From Macrothele yani (Eukaryota; Arthropoda; Arachnida; Araneae; Macrothelidae), in NCBI GenBank assembly GCA_039090855.1, contig CM077007.1, positions 20,323,515 through 20,387,514 on the forward strand: a stretch of DNA of 64,000 bases. The letters are read 5' to 3'. The position numbers and the translations under genes are program-made. The notes beneath the pieces were generated by a model. It was not told the DNA's origin, made no database searches, and saw only the letters and a program-made list of their open reading frames with translations. Below are positions 1 through 11,391 of the stretch, one piece after another (within the stretch, counting starts at the first letter, position 1; each line of letters starts with the position of its first letter).

Positions 1-3000
1 CCCCCTAAAAAGTGCGTCCTAATTCTCGCAACCCCCTTTAATTTTGACGACTGCTTGTAGAAGTCCGTTGAGAAACAGAAAGAAAACATGTAATTATTTA
101 AAGGAATCTTCCATATATTTACACGTTTGCTTCAGAAAATATTTATAATTTAGGCATTAATTTATTCCCAAATGCTACCCGAACTTTATCATTCTGAAAT
201 AAAGATCTACAAATGAACGCACGCGTTCAAGGTTTTGCAACACTCCCGGTTATATCATCTACAAAGCACGATAGATTTGGTAGTACAAATACGAGAACTT
301 AATAAATATTCTGATTTAGCTAAATATCATCAGAAATCTGAAATATTTCATACCTTTTTTTAACTATTAAAAGAATAAAAAAAGAGAAAACAAAACGGAG
401 AAATACCATCCACTATATTTTTGCCGCTGGACGTCCGATTTACTGAACCTTCCCCTTCCCCATGTCACATTTGGTCCGGTTGTCAGGACCCCCCCCCTCC
501 CCGTGTAATCTCGGACGTACTTAATGGGCGGTCTCTTATTGTTATGTATATAATACACAAGATGTTTGTACTAGACAGCCGAAGGTTTTTAAATGTCGCC
601 TTCTTGTGGAGATTATCGTCGCATGAAGTTCACCGTCGTTGAGAAGCAAACAGAAATACGGGGAGAATGACCTATTGAACTTCCGTCGAATGTGTTCAGT
701 AAATATAAAATCTGGTGCTATGACGTAAGCGTTAAACCGAAGAATGACCTGCACTTAAAAGATCTTGTGTAACGCTTTTTACTCAACGTTTAAAATTAGT
801 TGAATATCTCAGAAAACTATGCGTCATTTTATCGAATCAAGGTCGTTAATATTTTAATTTTTTTCTTTTGGTTATTATGCGAAGGAGCTGCGTGGTTCAG
901 AATTACTTTGATTAGTTAAATGGTAATTCTTTGTTTGTTGGCTCATTTTCATTTATTTATTGATCTTAATTTTTCGTTGGCTGTTAGGGTGCCTTATTTT
1001 GTCGTTTTAGCAGAATCTTCCAAAAGTTTTTTTAATCACATAAATGCGTTTTACCGTTAATATCCCCCCACGAAACCCCTTACCCACCCATCACCGGGGA
1101 GGGAATAAACGGGGTCGCTGGCTGGTTGTGCAAGTGACGCACCGAACAGTTGATGCGGGAACAGTTCATTGCTTGGAAGAGATAAGGAACGCGTGTCGAG
1201 TGATGCCTAAGAGATTGCGTGATCGTAACGCTAATGGATGCCTTCCAATTAAATAGAAGGGTGCATCCATGTCATGAATGCGTCGCTCACTTCAAGAAAA
1301 GATAAGAAGTAAAAAGTGTATATTTGCTTGTGTATCGCAGATAATTGCAGTTTGTTTGTGAAAGACAAAAATATTTTAATCCCGTGTCCATCCGTCAAAA
1401 TATGCTCGTGTTGTGTTGGAGCGTTAACAAAATTGCAAAGAACAGTGTTAAAAGAAAATTTGGGCTCTTCTTATTGCCGTATCAGGTCAGTACACGACGA
1501 GCTTTTATTAAGCTGTAAGTCTAATAATATTGTATTCTAGCAGTATTGTAGCGTTACTTAGCGACATAGACTCCGGCAACTTTGATGCACTTTGTGTTGG
1601 ACCTAGGTACTATCATCATCATGTCCTGTAAACCACGCCTCCCGCTGTTTCGTGGAAAACTTTATCGTCTATGAAACGTGATTCACGGTTTTATAGAGGA
1701 TAAAGAGACTCAGAGATGGCATAGGGAATTGCAGAATATCCGTAGATTAGAATATCCGTATTTTTCCTTTTATAATCCTCAGGCTGTGAAATTCAGAAAA
1801 GAAAAAAAAATCCTGATATAATCCGTACCCGATATGTTGATCCCGAACCAGAAAAGTCGCGATTCATAGGATGACCCTGCAGTCCAAAGCATAGAGGGAA
1901 AAAACGATGTTATTAAAAAAAATGCGTTTCCGTTACTTTCAAGTAAATAAAGAGAAAAAATTACGTGTGTTTTTTTTTTCAGCACTACTGCAGTTCCGTT
2001 GTTAGACCTACAGCACCCACGAACGTGTATGACATTGATCGTCCACGAGAGCAAATGATATCCGCCTGCGTTGTATCGTATTTTCTATCATAATGCTCGT
2101 AAAAAAAAAAAGAGAGAAAAAATATTTTCAACTATTTGCGAACCTTCGTCTTCGTATCGCATTATACGTTTTCCTGTTATAGCGTATTTCTGGTAATTTT
2201 TCAAATATACCTCTCCTAATTATTACGACGAGGATGTGGATTTCTTTTTAAATCAAATGCCGCAAAAACTATTTTATTTTTATGTGGCGTATTATCCGCA
2301 TCGGCGTATATATTCCGCAGAAACTAAATTTATAACTTTCTAACAAGTAATCCGCGGAATATATGAGGAAAGTAAGGTATATGTTTATCAATACTGGCCA
2401 GCAGAATTCCGCGTGTCGTTCCAAATTTAATATTGCATAGTCATTTGCAATTTCCCCTTTCGTTATTGACTGACTTAACACACCACTTTATTCCAGAAGC
2501 GAGACCAACGACTGCATCGTCGATTTGGTACTGACAAGTACTGTCAACAAATACGAGTTTATTCTATAGACGGGTTATTGCGTCGTTCTCGTACTGAGGA
2601 CTTCTTGAATATCCTCTGAAGCCGTTCAGTAGCCAAGCCCTCCACTCCATCTTTCGTGTACGCAGCTGCAGGAAGTTCTTAAGCTTTGAACGAAACATTT
2701 TTTTTTTTTTCTTTTTATGTCAAAAATTTTACTACAATCTTTGCATGGAGAAAGAAAGAATAAATGTTGCGTTGCGCTTAGGCAGCAGTGGACGAAGAGC
2801 AGTCTGAGGAAAGACAATGCATGGCTGCTTGCAGTGAATTACGACTAAATATTTCAGGCTGAAACGTGTTGAGGTTTGATTATTAAGTTTTGGGGTGGTG
2901 GAGATCAGGGGCGAAGCGAATAAAAAAAAATTTCGCGAGGGGGGGGGGCGAAAATGGAAGTTTTTGAAATCCGTCAATACAAAATAAAAGTTGATGAAAA

Positions 3001-3102
3001 ACAGAAGAAAAAATTAAAGCATTATTTTCAATTGTAAGTTAATGCATTTTTATTAAATTAAAGCATTTTTTCTAATGTAAGTCGCATTTTAACAAAGAAA
3101 TG
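1..3102. other. Spacer with no recognisable gene
   Basis: I see no coding region, RNA gene or known transposon here. All reading frames are short (under about 95 codons), lack family motifs and are interrupted at random. The stretch holds homopolymer runs (A-runs near 1800 and 2100, T-run near 2700) and a G-run near 2940 next to a 3'-end-like AT-rich tail, which may be the edge of an unidentified repeat. Intergenic versus intronic status cannot be decided. Confidence 0.6.
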
Positions 3103-3111
3103 ACACTTTCG

Positions 3112-3337
3112 GGGGGCTGCCCCGGTGGCACAGTGGTCTAAGCGATGGCCTCTGATCATTCGTCCGAAGGGGTCCGGGTTCGAATCCCGGTGAGGCATGG
3201 ATGTTGTGTTTGTCTTACGGCCCTGGCTCTCTCCTTTCCCTGGAACCAGTGGCCCTAAATTAGGGACGGTGACTGCTTTCAGCCCATTGAGTTGCTCACG
3301 GTGGTCGTTAAACCTCAAATAAAAAAAAAATAAAAAA
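3112..3337 (+). mobile_element. tRNA-derived SINE, copy 1 (full length)
   Basis: The head resembles a tRNA gene: an A-box-like stretch around GTGGCACAGTGGTCTAAGCG and a B-box GGTTCGAATCCC about 45 bases later. The body contains GTGTTTGTCTTACGG and CTAAATTAGGG and ends in an A-rich tail. It is flanked by a perfect 9-bp target duplication ACACTTTCG (3103-3111 and 3338-3346), showing retroposition. It has the same head, body and tail as copies at 12.0, 14.6, 17.0, 42.8, 47.4, 55.6 and 62.8 kb. The tRNA-like part is a Pol III promoter relic rather than a functional tRNA gene. Confidence 0.92.
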
Positions 3338-3389
3338 ACACTTTCGCGGGAGTCAAGGCCCCTTTGGCCCCACCTCTGAATACCCCCTT

Positions 3390-4565
3390 TTGTGGAGATA
3401 TATGGCTACTATAAGACTATGCGGATTACTCCGTTTAGAACACTTCGGATATATATATATATATCAGCGTGGTGAGTTATGGCCAAACCCCTCCAAAATG
3501 ACTCCACAACTTAAATCTTGGCCCTCAGTCTCCGGCAGCTGGAATGTACCTGGCCAAGGCAGCGGCCAGTGCGACATGAAGGCAGAGGGTGCTAAGATTC
3601 ACCGGAGGACCAGACTAGGTTGCCATCTGATGCTGACCTTGGCTACGTATAATGGACGCTCCCTATCTTCTGATTCAAAGCTTCTTGAATTGGAAGAGGA
3701 ACAACAAAGGATCAAGTGGGACATCGTCAAGGTAAGGAGAAAAGGAGAAGATCTCATTGAACTGAAAAGTGGACATCTCTTCTACCATCGTGGGACAGAT
3801 ACTGGCAGAACTAGTGGTGTTGGATTTATAATAAACAAGAAACTGAAGGATAAAGTTGTAGAAGTTGAAAGTTCCTCTGACAGAGCTGCACGACTCGTTA
3901 TCCAACTCTCGAGAAGATACAAGGCTCAGATTATTCAAACTTATGCACCCACCACAAGTGATCCTGAAGAAGAAATTGAAGAATTTTATGAGGAAATTCG
4001 TCATCTAAATAATAAAGGTAAGCAGCACTTGAAGATGATTATGGGAGATTTCAATGCAAAAATAGGGCAACGGCAACAGAATGAAACTTCCGTAGGTAAA
4101 TTCGGTCACGGCAACAGAAACCAGCGTGGAAATACTCTTGTAGAGTTTGCAGAGGCAGAAGGGTTTTTCATCTTGAACTCCTTTTTCAAGAAAAAGCCAC
4201 ACAGGAAATGGACATGGAGACATCCAAATGGGACGACAAGTGAAATTGATTTTATTATGTGTAACAAAAAATTCGTCATCGAAGACTGCAGTGTGTTAAA
4301 CAAGTTCAACACAAGTAGTGACCATAGATTGGTGAGATGTAAGATGCACCTCAATAGTGAACTCGAACGTGGCAAGCTCATAAGACAAACAAAATGTATT
4401 GACATAACCAACCTTAAAAAACACCATAATACCTTCAAGTTGGAAATGAAGAACAGATTCTCTGCTTTAAAAGGCCTAACATTGGAAGAAGTGGATATTT
4501 CTGAAGTTAACAGAAAAGTAATCAAAAGCTCTTATGGAAACAGCAACAAAATTAGTTGGGTCTAA
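3390..4565 (+). pseudogene. LINE endonuclease domain (pseudogene)
   Basis: This is an exonuclease-endonuclease-phosphatase fold, the target-nicking domain of RTE-type LINEs. Seen motifs are LATYNGRSL (about residues 84-92), QTYAPT, MGDFNAKIG (about 217-225), WTWRHPNGTTSEIDFIM and SSDHRLV (about 308-314). These carry the usual Asn, Asp/Asn and Asp-His catalytic residues. The stretch WDIVKVRRKGE lacks the few residues that normally bear the catalytic Glu before VRR, so the enzyme is probably inactive. Residues before about 80 look like leader or non-element sequence. The frame ends shortly after a frameshift near 4530; the next piece (4534-4734) is the linker to RT. Confidence 0.85.
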
Positions 4566-5424
4566 GAAAAAGTTGCATGTGAACAAATTATCAGGAAAAA
4601 CCAAAATGTTGATGCAAAAAAGAAGTGAGATGAGGACAACTAAAGAAGATGTGACTTCCAAAGTGGAATATATAGAGCTATGCAAGACAGTACGGAAAAG
4701 TATCACTGAAGACGTAAGGGAAATTCAACTGTGAACTAGTGAGGAAAGCAATTGAAAACAACCAAAGCCTAAAGATTGCGAAGGGACATCTCAGTAAGGG
4801 AAGAAAACAGATTATGGCACTGAGAAAAGAAGATGGTTCTGTAACAAGAAATAGAGGCGACATTTTGACAAGAGTGAAAGATTTCTACTCCAAATTATAT
4901 GAAAGGGATGATACATGTACTCGAGACATCATGAAAGGCACCAGTACCAGAGTTCTTCCAGTCCTCCCAGCAGAAGTTGCACATGCAATCAAGAACATGA
5001 AGCTGGAAAAAGCTCCAGGAGAAGATGGAATTACTGTAGACATCATACAAGAAGCAAGTGGTGAAATTGAAACAGTACTCGCCCAAATTTTCACTCGATG
5101 CCTTAATGAAGGGAAGATTCCTGAGGATTGGAACAACGCTACAATGATCCTGCTACATAAAAAAGGTGAGATTCAGGATCTCAGAAACTACAGACCTATC
5201 AGCATCCTATCAGTGGTTTATAAAATCTTCACTAAAGTTCTTTCACACCTGTTGAAGGTAACACTGGACATGGCTCAACCGAGAGAACAAGGTGGATTCA
5301 GGAGTGGCTACAGCACAATAGATCATATCCACGTACTAAGAGAACTAATTGAAAGAGCGAGGGAATATGAACTTCCATTGTGCATGGCTTTTATCGATTA
5401 TGAAACGGCAATATTTCGTTCTTA
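4534..5424 (+). pseudogene. LINE linker and N-terminal reverse transcriptase (pseudogene)
   Basis: The linker frame (4534-4734) runs into a stop, and a different frame (4739-5425) continues the protein. RT blocks seen are MKLEKAPGEDGITVDII, IPEDWNNATMILLHKKG, LRNYRPISILSVVYKIF and EQGGFRSGYSTIDHI, then MAFIDYETAI, which contains the first palm aspartate block. The sequence then leaves homology. The YADD-type catalytic block, thumb and C-terminal part are absent, so this copy cannot encode an active RT. Order and spacing match RTE-clade elements. Confidence 0.85.
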
Positions 5425-6099
5425 ACCGGAGAAAGGTGAACAAGAGTATTTCTATCAATTCACCTGTGAAAAATCCGTGAATTTCTGGTTTTCCCTGTCA
5501 TTTCACGGAAAATGTTGAAGTAGTGCTGGGATTATTTTGCGTGTAGTGACTTGAATAATACCAGCACTGCTTCATATTTACACTTGTTTCTTCCTGTGTT
5601 GCTCTTGCAAGTTACTGCATGTCAGCACTTTCAATAAACATGTACATGCAACCTTCTTAAATTCAAATATCTGTTTCTCAAAACCCCATCATTTCTCCAT
5701 TTTCTAACTTTGCAAATCTCTAGCCAATATGTGCAAGATAAATTTTTGGGAGGAAAAAAAAATTAAAAAATGTTGTTTTTTGATATTTTTAAAAGCAAAA
5801 GTTCTGAAAATTGATCACAATTTCCCCCCTACCAAACTGGGTTTTGTTGCATGCCAAATCAAAGCCCATAAAAGGAGCTTTGAAATGATCTATAGATGAG
5901 TCATCTAGTATCACTCTTTGCAGACTTATTAATTAGTGTGTGTGTGTGTGTGTGTGTGAGTGAGTGAGTGAGAATGGCGTTCGTGCTCGTGCGAAATTTC
6001 GCATTTTTTGCCGTTTTTGAGAATCAGAAATAAAAATAAAATAAAAAAACGCTGACCCAAAAAATCTAAAACTTTTGATTTTTCATGTACTCCGTAGGT
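5425..6099. other. Spacer with a TG/TGAG microsatellite
   Basis: No coding sequence recognised. A simple repeat (TG)n followed by (TGAG)n lies at about 5936-5972. A small imperfect inverted repeat (5522-5537 with 5551-5566; core AGTGCTGGxATTATT) sits just after the LINE truncation. Confidence 0.6.
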
Positions 6100-6383
6100 A
6101 CACCAAAATAACTGAATGCTGTCTAGCTAGACACGATACCAATATTAGCTAACCAGTGTTGTAATGACGACATGCCGTCGACATTATCCTCATCATGGAG
6201 ACATTTTATTTTACATCATTGTATATATCATCGTAATCCGTAATCGTGTTTCTTGTACTTTTATGATATTTGCATGTTTATATATTTAACAAGTGCGCAT
6301 GCGTGGGCTTGAGCGGCGCCTCCAGGCCAATGCATTGTGGGTTATTTTTCCGACTTAATCCCGGAACCATCCCTCTGCGGTCC

Positions 6384-6412
6384 CTGATGATGAACCCATA
6401 GTGGGTCTGAAA
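6384..6412 (+). ncRNA. Hammerhead-ribozyme-like core in the Penelope-like leader
   Basis: CTGATGA (6384-6390) is followed by a potential stem II hairpin (ACCCA, loop TAG, TGGGT) and GAAA (6409-6412), the order of conserved hammerhead core elements. Penelope-like elements are known to carry hammerhead motifs in their terminal repeats, so the context fits. The base pair next to the core is a U-U mismatch, one base is bulged, and stems I and III were not convincingly paired by eye, so activity is uncertain. Confidence 0.45.
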
Positions 6413-6615
6413 GATCTCGCATGTATATATGGTTTTAAGTTGTAAATAAAAGTTCATCTTTTAATCTGCAATTATCTTCATTGTTTGGTACCGTGTCTAG
6501 ACAGCATTCAGTTATTTTGATGTATTTAGTTGGCACGAATAGCACAGACATTTGTATACCTACGCTGCCTATGGTACTGTAAGTGTGTTTTTGACTTACT
6601 TCTCGATCCTTTAGT

Positions 6616-7359
6616 ATGGAGCGGGCTACCAACATTTTGTTTCGCATGCGGCGGCCCTTGACCTTTTTACTGAACTGCAAGGAACTACAACTGATTCCAA
6701 AATTTTTGACTTTTAATAGGAGTGCTATCTCAGCAAAGGACGAGCGCATATTATCCATCGCTGAGCATATTCGTTTATTAAATGTTATTCGCAGTAAACG
6801 ATGTCTTATTGACTTCCTTAACAGAAAGTCATATACTGCCTATTCTTGGCTTACGAGACTAGCACACCCTATTATCTTGGATAGAATCATGACTGTTCAC
6901 ACAGACATTTGTTTGTCTGACATCGACCGGTTGCAAAAAGGACGCATTAAAAAACTTTGCGCTCTAATGGCTAGAAAGACCGATGGTATGCATGATCCAT
7001 CAAGATGCATACAGACAACAAGCTCAACGATGCAAGCCGGTTTTGTGAACCTCAGTACAATGTCTGTTAACGACATTCCCGTGGATATAAATTTTGCTAT
7101 CCGGTCTTTAATCAAGACAAAATCAAGCTTATTTCTCAAACTGAGAGCATTATACGAAGTTTACCACACGAGGAACAGGAACCAACTCGTTACAAAATTA
7201 CACGTGTAATGGCACAATCTGAGAAGGCTCTGCGAACCGAGCAACATAGGACATTGCAATATAAACGAGAACAACTGCAGCTTTTGTCACGCGACTCTAC
7301 TTTAGCCGTGACTTCGGCTGATAAATCACAGCAAATCATACTAATGAATCACGTAGATT
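6616..7359 (+). pseudogene. Penelope-like RT N-terminal region (pseudogene)
   Basis: The first frame (6616-7209) reads LIPKFLTFNRSAISAKDERI and IDFLNRKSYTAYSW. A second frame, entered near 7200, reads DSTLAVTSADKSQQIILMNHVDY. The D-(x)n-VTxADKxxxIxxM pattern matches the conserved block before the RT fingers in Penelope-like proteins. One frameshift separates the two frames, and the hAT-like element interrupts the gene inside the HVD codons. The RT palm and GIY-YIG endonuclease are not seen. Identification rests on this block and on the hammerhead-like leader; it is moderately secure. Confidence 0.6.
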
Positions 7360-8548
7360 ACAGCCAGTGGCGTAGGAACGCTCTTGATTTAGGGGGTACC
7401 AGCTCATGAACCTTACATCTGAAGGATTAACCCATCTATGGATGACCCCCTCCGAATTTAATTTTTTTGGGGGTGGGGGGGTAGTATATTAGAGTTTTTA
7501 TAAAATACGTATAACTGATCAGGAATTCATCCGAATGAACATTATCATCATATTATTATTAATTATTACCATTATTATTTTTATTGCTGACAAAAAGTTC
7601 ACATTATTAATTTCTTATCAGAAAATGAATGGAGAAGTTTTTTGTGTGTGTGTGTGTGTTCTCTCTTGTTAATTTTTGTACTTTTTGTTTCCATTAAATT
7701 ATTGAGCAGGGACAAGTCAACATTAAGATGAATTTCTGTCAGCAGGGTTTGGAAAAGAGGGATTTCTCAAGAAATGTTATATAACTCTTTACACGAACGA
7801 ATTAAATTTATTGTCATTTTTGTTTACGTTAATAAAGTAAAACCGCAGTAAGATAAAAACTGCTCTACTCGCGAAGATAGTACCATTGAAGCATTATGAA
7901 GTCTATATTAAAAACTTTGAACGATACATAGGCTGACAATTGATGTAAAAAGCACATTGGTCTGGTGCAAAGCTAAATTATGGTGGAGATATCCAGGTAT
8001 AGGAGTTCTATGAGTGGTATGTGAAATCCGTAATGTACTTGTTGTATTGCTACAGATCTTAAGACAGAAACAATTTTAGTGCCGGGGCTGCGGACGCTGA
8101 AATGTCCACTTGTGCATTAATTTTTTTTAAAAGTGCAGAAAGGACAACCTGATCACGATGCATGGAATTTTAAGAGAAAAGAAACACTGATCACAAGTAT
8201 GTTATCAAGCCCTAGCCCTACCATATGCTGTTTGAAGTTATTAACAAAAACCTCGCACTCGTCGTTTCCCTGCAGAACTAATTTGCTGGAGTTTCCCAGA
8301 TGGTTGGCCAGTTTTTGGTGGATGAAAAACCTCCCACTGCAAGCTTCGGATATAAAAAAACAACAGATCACCCGTGATATTTCTTTGAAAAAAAAATAGC
8401 ATATAAATATTACAGTTCAATCTTTATGAATGATTGGTTTGTGTTTGCTCATATCTTGGGGGGTACAGTAGATATTAATGTACCCCTCTCCAAAATTTGT
8501 GGGGTACATTGTACCCCTGTACCTCCCCCGTTCCTACGCCACTGATTG
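7360..8548. mobile_element. hAT-like non-autonomous DNA transposon
   Basis: Imperfect terminal inverted repeats of about 20 bp start CA(G/A)(C/T) and then share CAGTGGCGTAGGAACG. The right end reads CGTTCCTACGCCACTG. Flanks carry a perfect 8-bp duplication CGTAGATT (7352-7359 and 8549-8556), the size typical of hAT elements. The interior has (TG)n and a run of TACCCC repeats but no transposase; an 88-codon frame at 8133-8399 has no recognised motif. Removing the element restores a continuous Penelope-like sequence at the target. Confidence 0.8.
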
Positions 8549-8556
8549 CGTAGATT

Positions 8557-8959
8557 TTCTCAACATTGTCTTCTGTTTTTGAAGTGCTTGGGCGTCTCAT
8601 ACGTTAGTCGTCTTCATTGACCTCCCGGCCTTCACTGAACTTATTATGTCACGCAAAAACATGTGCACGTCACATGCGTAATTCCCTGTACGTCTCGCTT
8701 AACATAAGAAAGATTCGGTATGCGCTTTCTTTAATTTTAGCAGAAATTTTATGTTTATGCGTTACTCAATTCTCGAATTCATCTTTTACGCGCAACAAAC
8801 AACACGTCTATTTTTATTGATAGGTGTCATCAAAGTAATGCAGGGAGTGAGGTGAATTTTGAAGTTCCCATAACAGATAGCTCAAGATCAGTGTTATCCC
8901 ACTCATTTTCGACCTGCACCGCGCGTTGCATTCGCCACAAGCTCAGTCTCGTTATTTTA
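8557..8959. other. Spacer, possible degraded Penelope-like continuation
   Basis: Sequence directly following the hAT-like target site. It should continue the interrupted element, but no reading frame with RT motifs is visible. Confidence 0.4.
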
Positions 8960-9405
8960 TAGCCGTATCTCGTATAACATCGTTATCAATCCACTGTTGG
9001 ATGAAGTTCTCCCCAAGTCTCTTCCACAGTTTTCTGTCTTGAGCCAGTATCCTTCATATCACTCGGACATGCTTTCGAATTTCTTCCAGCTATCTCCCAC
9101 GTATTCTTCTTCTGGGTCTTTTCCTGTCCCTTGTATTTCACTTGTCTAACGGTGGTCAATTATGCTAGCAATATGTTGCAGCCCATTGCTACTTGAGAGT
9201 CTGCGCATTCTTTTGATCCACAAAAGAATCATCAACTCTTTGCCATTCTTTTGATCCACGCGCTCCTTTTCCTATTTTTTCTGAATACACCAGTCATGTA
9301 CCTCATCATGCTTCTGAACTTTCTGTTGTGTGTAACCTCCGAATGTCTTTTTTTAGTTAAAATCCATGTCTCTGATTCATAAGCTGTTACCCGGCTAGGT
9401 GTCTC
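8960..9405 (-). pseudogene. Antisense LINE C-terminal fragment
   Basis: Read on the minus strand, this contains AYESETWILTK and, further on, RKRPRRRI and EIRKHVRV. These resemble the post-RT segment of RTE-type endonuclease-RT proteins (the YGSETWTL block and the later RGRPxxxW-like block). Stops and frame changes are frequent. It abuts the Tc1 relic upstream. A related fragment lies at 61200-61500 on the same strand. It could be the missing 3' half of the family seen at 3.4-5.4 kb, but orientation and distance argue against a single insertion. Confidence 0.6.
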
Positions 9406-10413
9406 ATGGTATCTGGTTCCAACACGTTTCCAACAGATCGTTTAACATTTTAATACTCAGTCGTTGATCATTTGGAACAATTGCATAGATTTTCTCACTA
9501 AGTTACGTGGTTGAGCCGCCACAGATCGGATTTGCGGTTTCAGCACAAACCACATATTCTCGATTGATTGATGTCTACGGAATTTAGAGACCAGGGCAAT
9601 CAATGCCTAGAAGTCTTCCTCATGTTCCGCGAACCATTCTCGAACAATCCAGGCAGTGTGGTATGGAGCATTATCTTTCTGAAAGAAGGAACTACTAGAG
9701 GGGAATACCGTTGCCATGAAAATACTTACCTGATCTGCAGTTATTCGTACTTTTAGGTTGGTGGTAGACGTAATAGTTCCTGCACATGAATGACTGGACC
9801 AAGGGTTTTCCAGCAGAACATTGCCCAAAGCATTATATTTCCCCCACCGGCTTATATTTGTCTCACGGTACATCCTGGTGTCAACACTTCCCCAGGTAAA
9901 CGACGCACACGTACCTGGCTGTCGACATGGTGCAACAGGAAACGAAATTCCGGACCAGACGACCATCTTGCAATCATTCAAGGTCCGGTTTTGATGCTGG
10001 TGTGCCCACTGTGGGCTCTTTCCACGGTGAACCGAAGTTAGCATGGGCATTCGGAGCGGCCTGAGGTTACGCAGCCCCATTTTCAGCATTGTTTGATGTA
10101 CTGTGTTTTGTGACACATTACACCCGTCACCAGCATTCGAATTACCGACGAGTTGTGCCACAGTATCTCTTCTGTTGGCTCGTTCCATACCTGATAGCCT
10201 TCGCTCACCTCTAGCATTGATAAGCCGTGGTTGGTCCACACCTTATTGGCGGTTCGTGGTTGTCCCTCCTCGGACTACTTTTTGAAGGCACTAATCACGG
10301 CTGACCGTGATCACTCCACAAGCCTTGTTGTCTCGGAAATACTCTGACCCCAATCATCTGGCCATTACGTTTAGCCCTTTGTTGAACTTGCTTAAGTCCA
10401 CAGCCTTTCCCAT
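9406..10413 (-). pseudogene. Tc1-like transposase relic
   Basis: The minus-strand start MGKAVDLSKFNKGL (from 10413) is followed by a helix-turn-helix-like region (TVAQLVGNSNAGDGCNVSQN, TVHQTMLKMGLRNLRPLRMP). The catalytic core follows, with QKDNAPYHTAWIVREWF (second catalytic Asp in a DN pair) and a degraded ENMWFVLKPQIRSVA near the third acid. Stops near the start and altered residues around the first catalytic Asp show it is dead. No matching terminal inverted repeats were found, so the ends are approximate. Confidence 0.8.
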
Positions 10414-11391
10414 CTGAAGAACCAGAATAACACTGATTAACAGAGCTCAGTATCATGTGTTATTTATACTGTTTCATGACCTTCACCAATGCCGTCGTTT
10501 ATCTGTATGTGCATCGATTTGTATGAAGACGCTCTGGTCACAATGTTTCGGCTTCATCGCCCGGTCCTAATGCTATCGATTCATCGCCTTCGTATTAGAT
10601 GTAAGCTGAATGGCAAAGTTATTATGGAGTGGACACTTATAGTTGGTCTGAGATTACTGCTGGCGCTTGAGGCGGCATGCGTTTCAGATCATTCGAGATG
10701 AATATTTGAAAATTTCAGAATGACTCACGGACTGCAAGCAACTCTCAACCAGACACTACGTTATCTCTTTTTGTTGTCCGTCCGGCAGTTCGTCCAGACG
10801 TCCGCTTGTTTTAGATAAATCTCTAGGCTCTAGAGAACCGTTGGAGACAGATTTTAAATTTTCTGGCTGGCGTTTAAGGACCAGACATAATGGCACATCA
10901 TGTTTGCATTCTGCTTTCCCGTTTGCCCGTCTGTCCTTTATTTTCGATTAACGTATCGGGAATAGTTTGAGACGAAGACTTGAAAATTTCTGGATAGCCT
11001 AAAAGGACGTATCGTAAATCTCACCGCGTGCAAGCATTTCGTCCGTACGTCTTTCTATCCGGGCGTTTGGATTAATATCTGGTGAACTGTTTCAGATGGA
11101 GGTTGTGATAAACGAATAAGTTTTTTTTATAGCACAAAATCAAGGCGTTTTTTTTTGTTTTTTGTTTTTTGTTCCATATCGTCCGATACTTCATAACACA
11201 CCCCTTCATCCTTAGTGTCGTTGTATTATTATTTTTAAGAAAAGGAGGTCCAGACTCGTTGAACCCCCTACCCCGGTCGGCGCTCCACTGTGCAAACGAA
11301 CTGGCTTGTTGCCGTTTTGGAAGCCGAAATAAGGTTGGTCTAAGCATGGTTACAATGCTTGTAGAATCACTGCGCCATCGGGGCGGTCATG
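10414..11391. repeat. Spacer with diverged tandem repeat and SINE-head fragment
   Basis: From about 10540 to 11100 the phrases 'GTCCGTCC...', 'TTGAAAATTTC(T/A)GGA' and 'GCAAGCA' recur two to three times at roughly 120-170-base spacing, suggesting a diverged tandem repeat. At 11368-11386 CACTGCGCCATCGGGGCGG is the reverse complement of the SINE head, a short minus-strand fragment. No gene is seen. Confidence 0.4.

Larger units (their letters stand above)
3382..5424 (+). mobile_element. RTE-like non-LTR retrotransposon, 3'-truncated and frameshifted
   Basis: One degenerate LINE copy with an apurinic-type endonuclease domain followed by the N-terminal part of a reverse transcriptase. The reading frame changes near 4530 and again near 4735, so the polyprotein is broken into three pieces. 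Similarity to RTE/'craniofacial development protein 2-like' endonuclease-RT proteins of invertebrates is clear from motif content. The element stops abruptly in the palm domain. The 5' boundary is approximate. Confidence 0.85.
6100..7359 (+). mobile_element. Penelope-like element, 5' portion
   Basis: A leader region carrying an inverted-repeat pair (6100-6140 and 6487-6523, sharing AAAATAACTGAATGCTGTCT) and a hammerhead-core-like motif at 6384-6412 precedes a degenerate ORF. The ORF resembles the N-terminal domain of Penelope-like reverse transcriptases. The element is cut by the hAT-like insertion at 7360. Sequence after the insertion (8557 on) is continuous across the target site but no RT domain could be read there. 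Confidence 0.65.

Noticed and set aside
1044..1256. 70-codon gene
   Set aside because: Short, no motif, no neighbours; indistinguishable from a chance frame.
3113..3200. tRNA gene
   Set aside because: The A/B-box region belongs to a retroposed SINE with an A tail and target duplication; no cloverleaf was confirmed and other copies are decayed.
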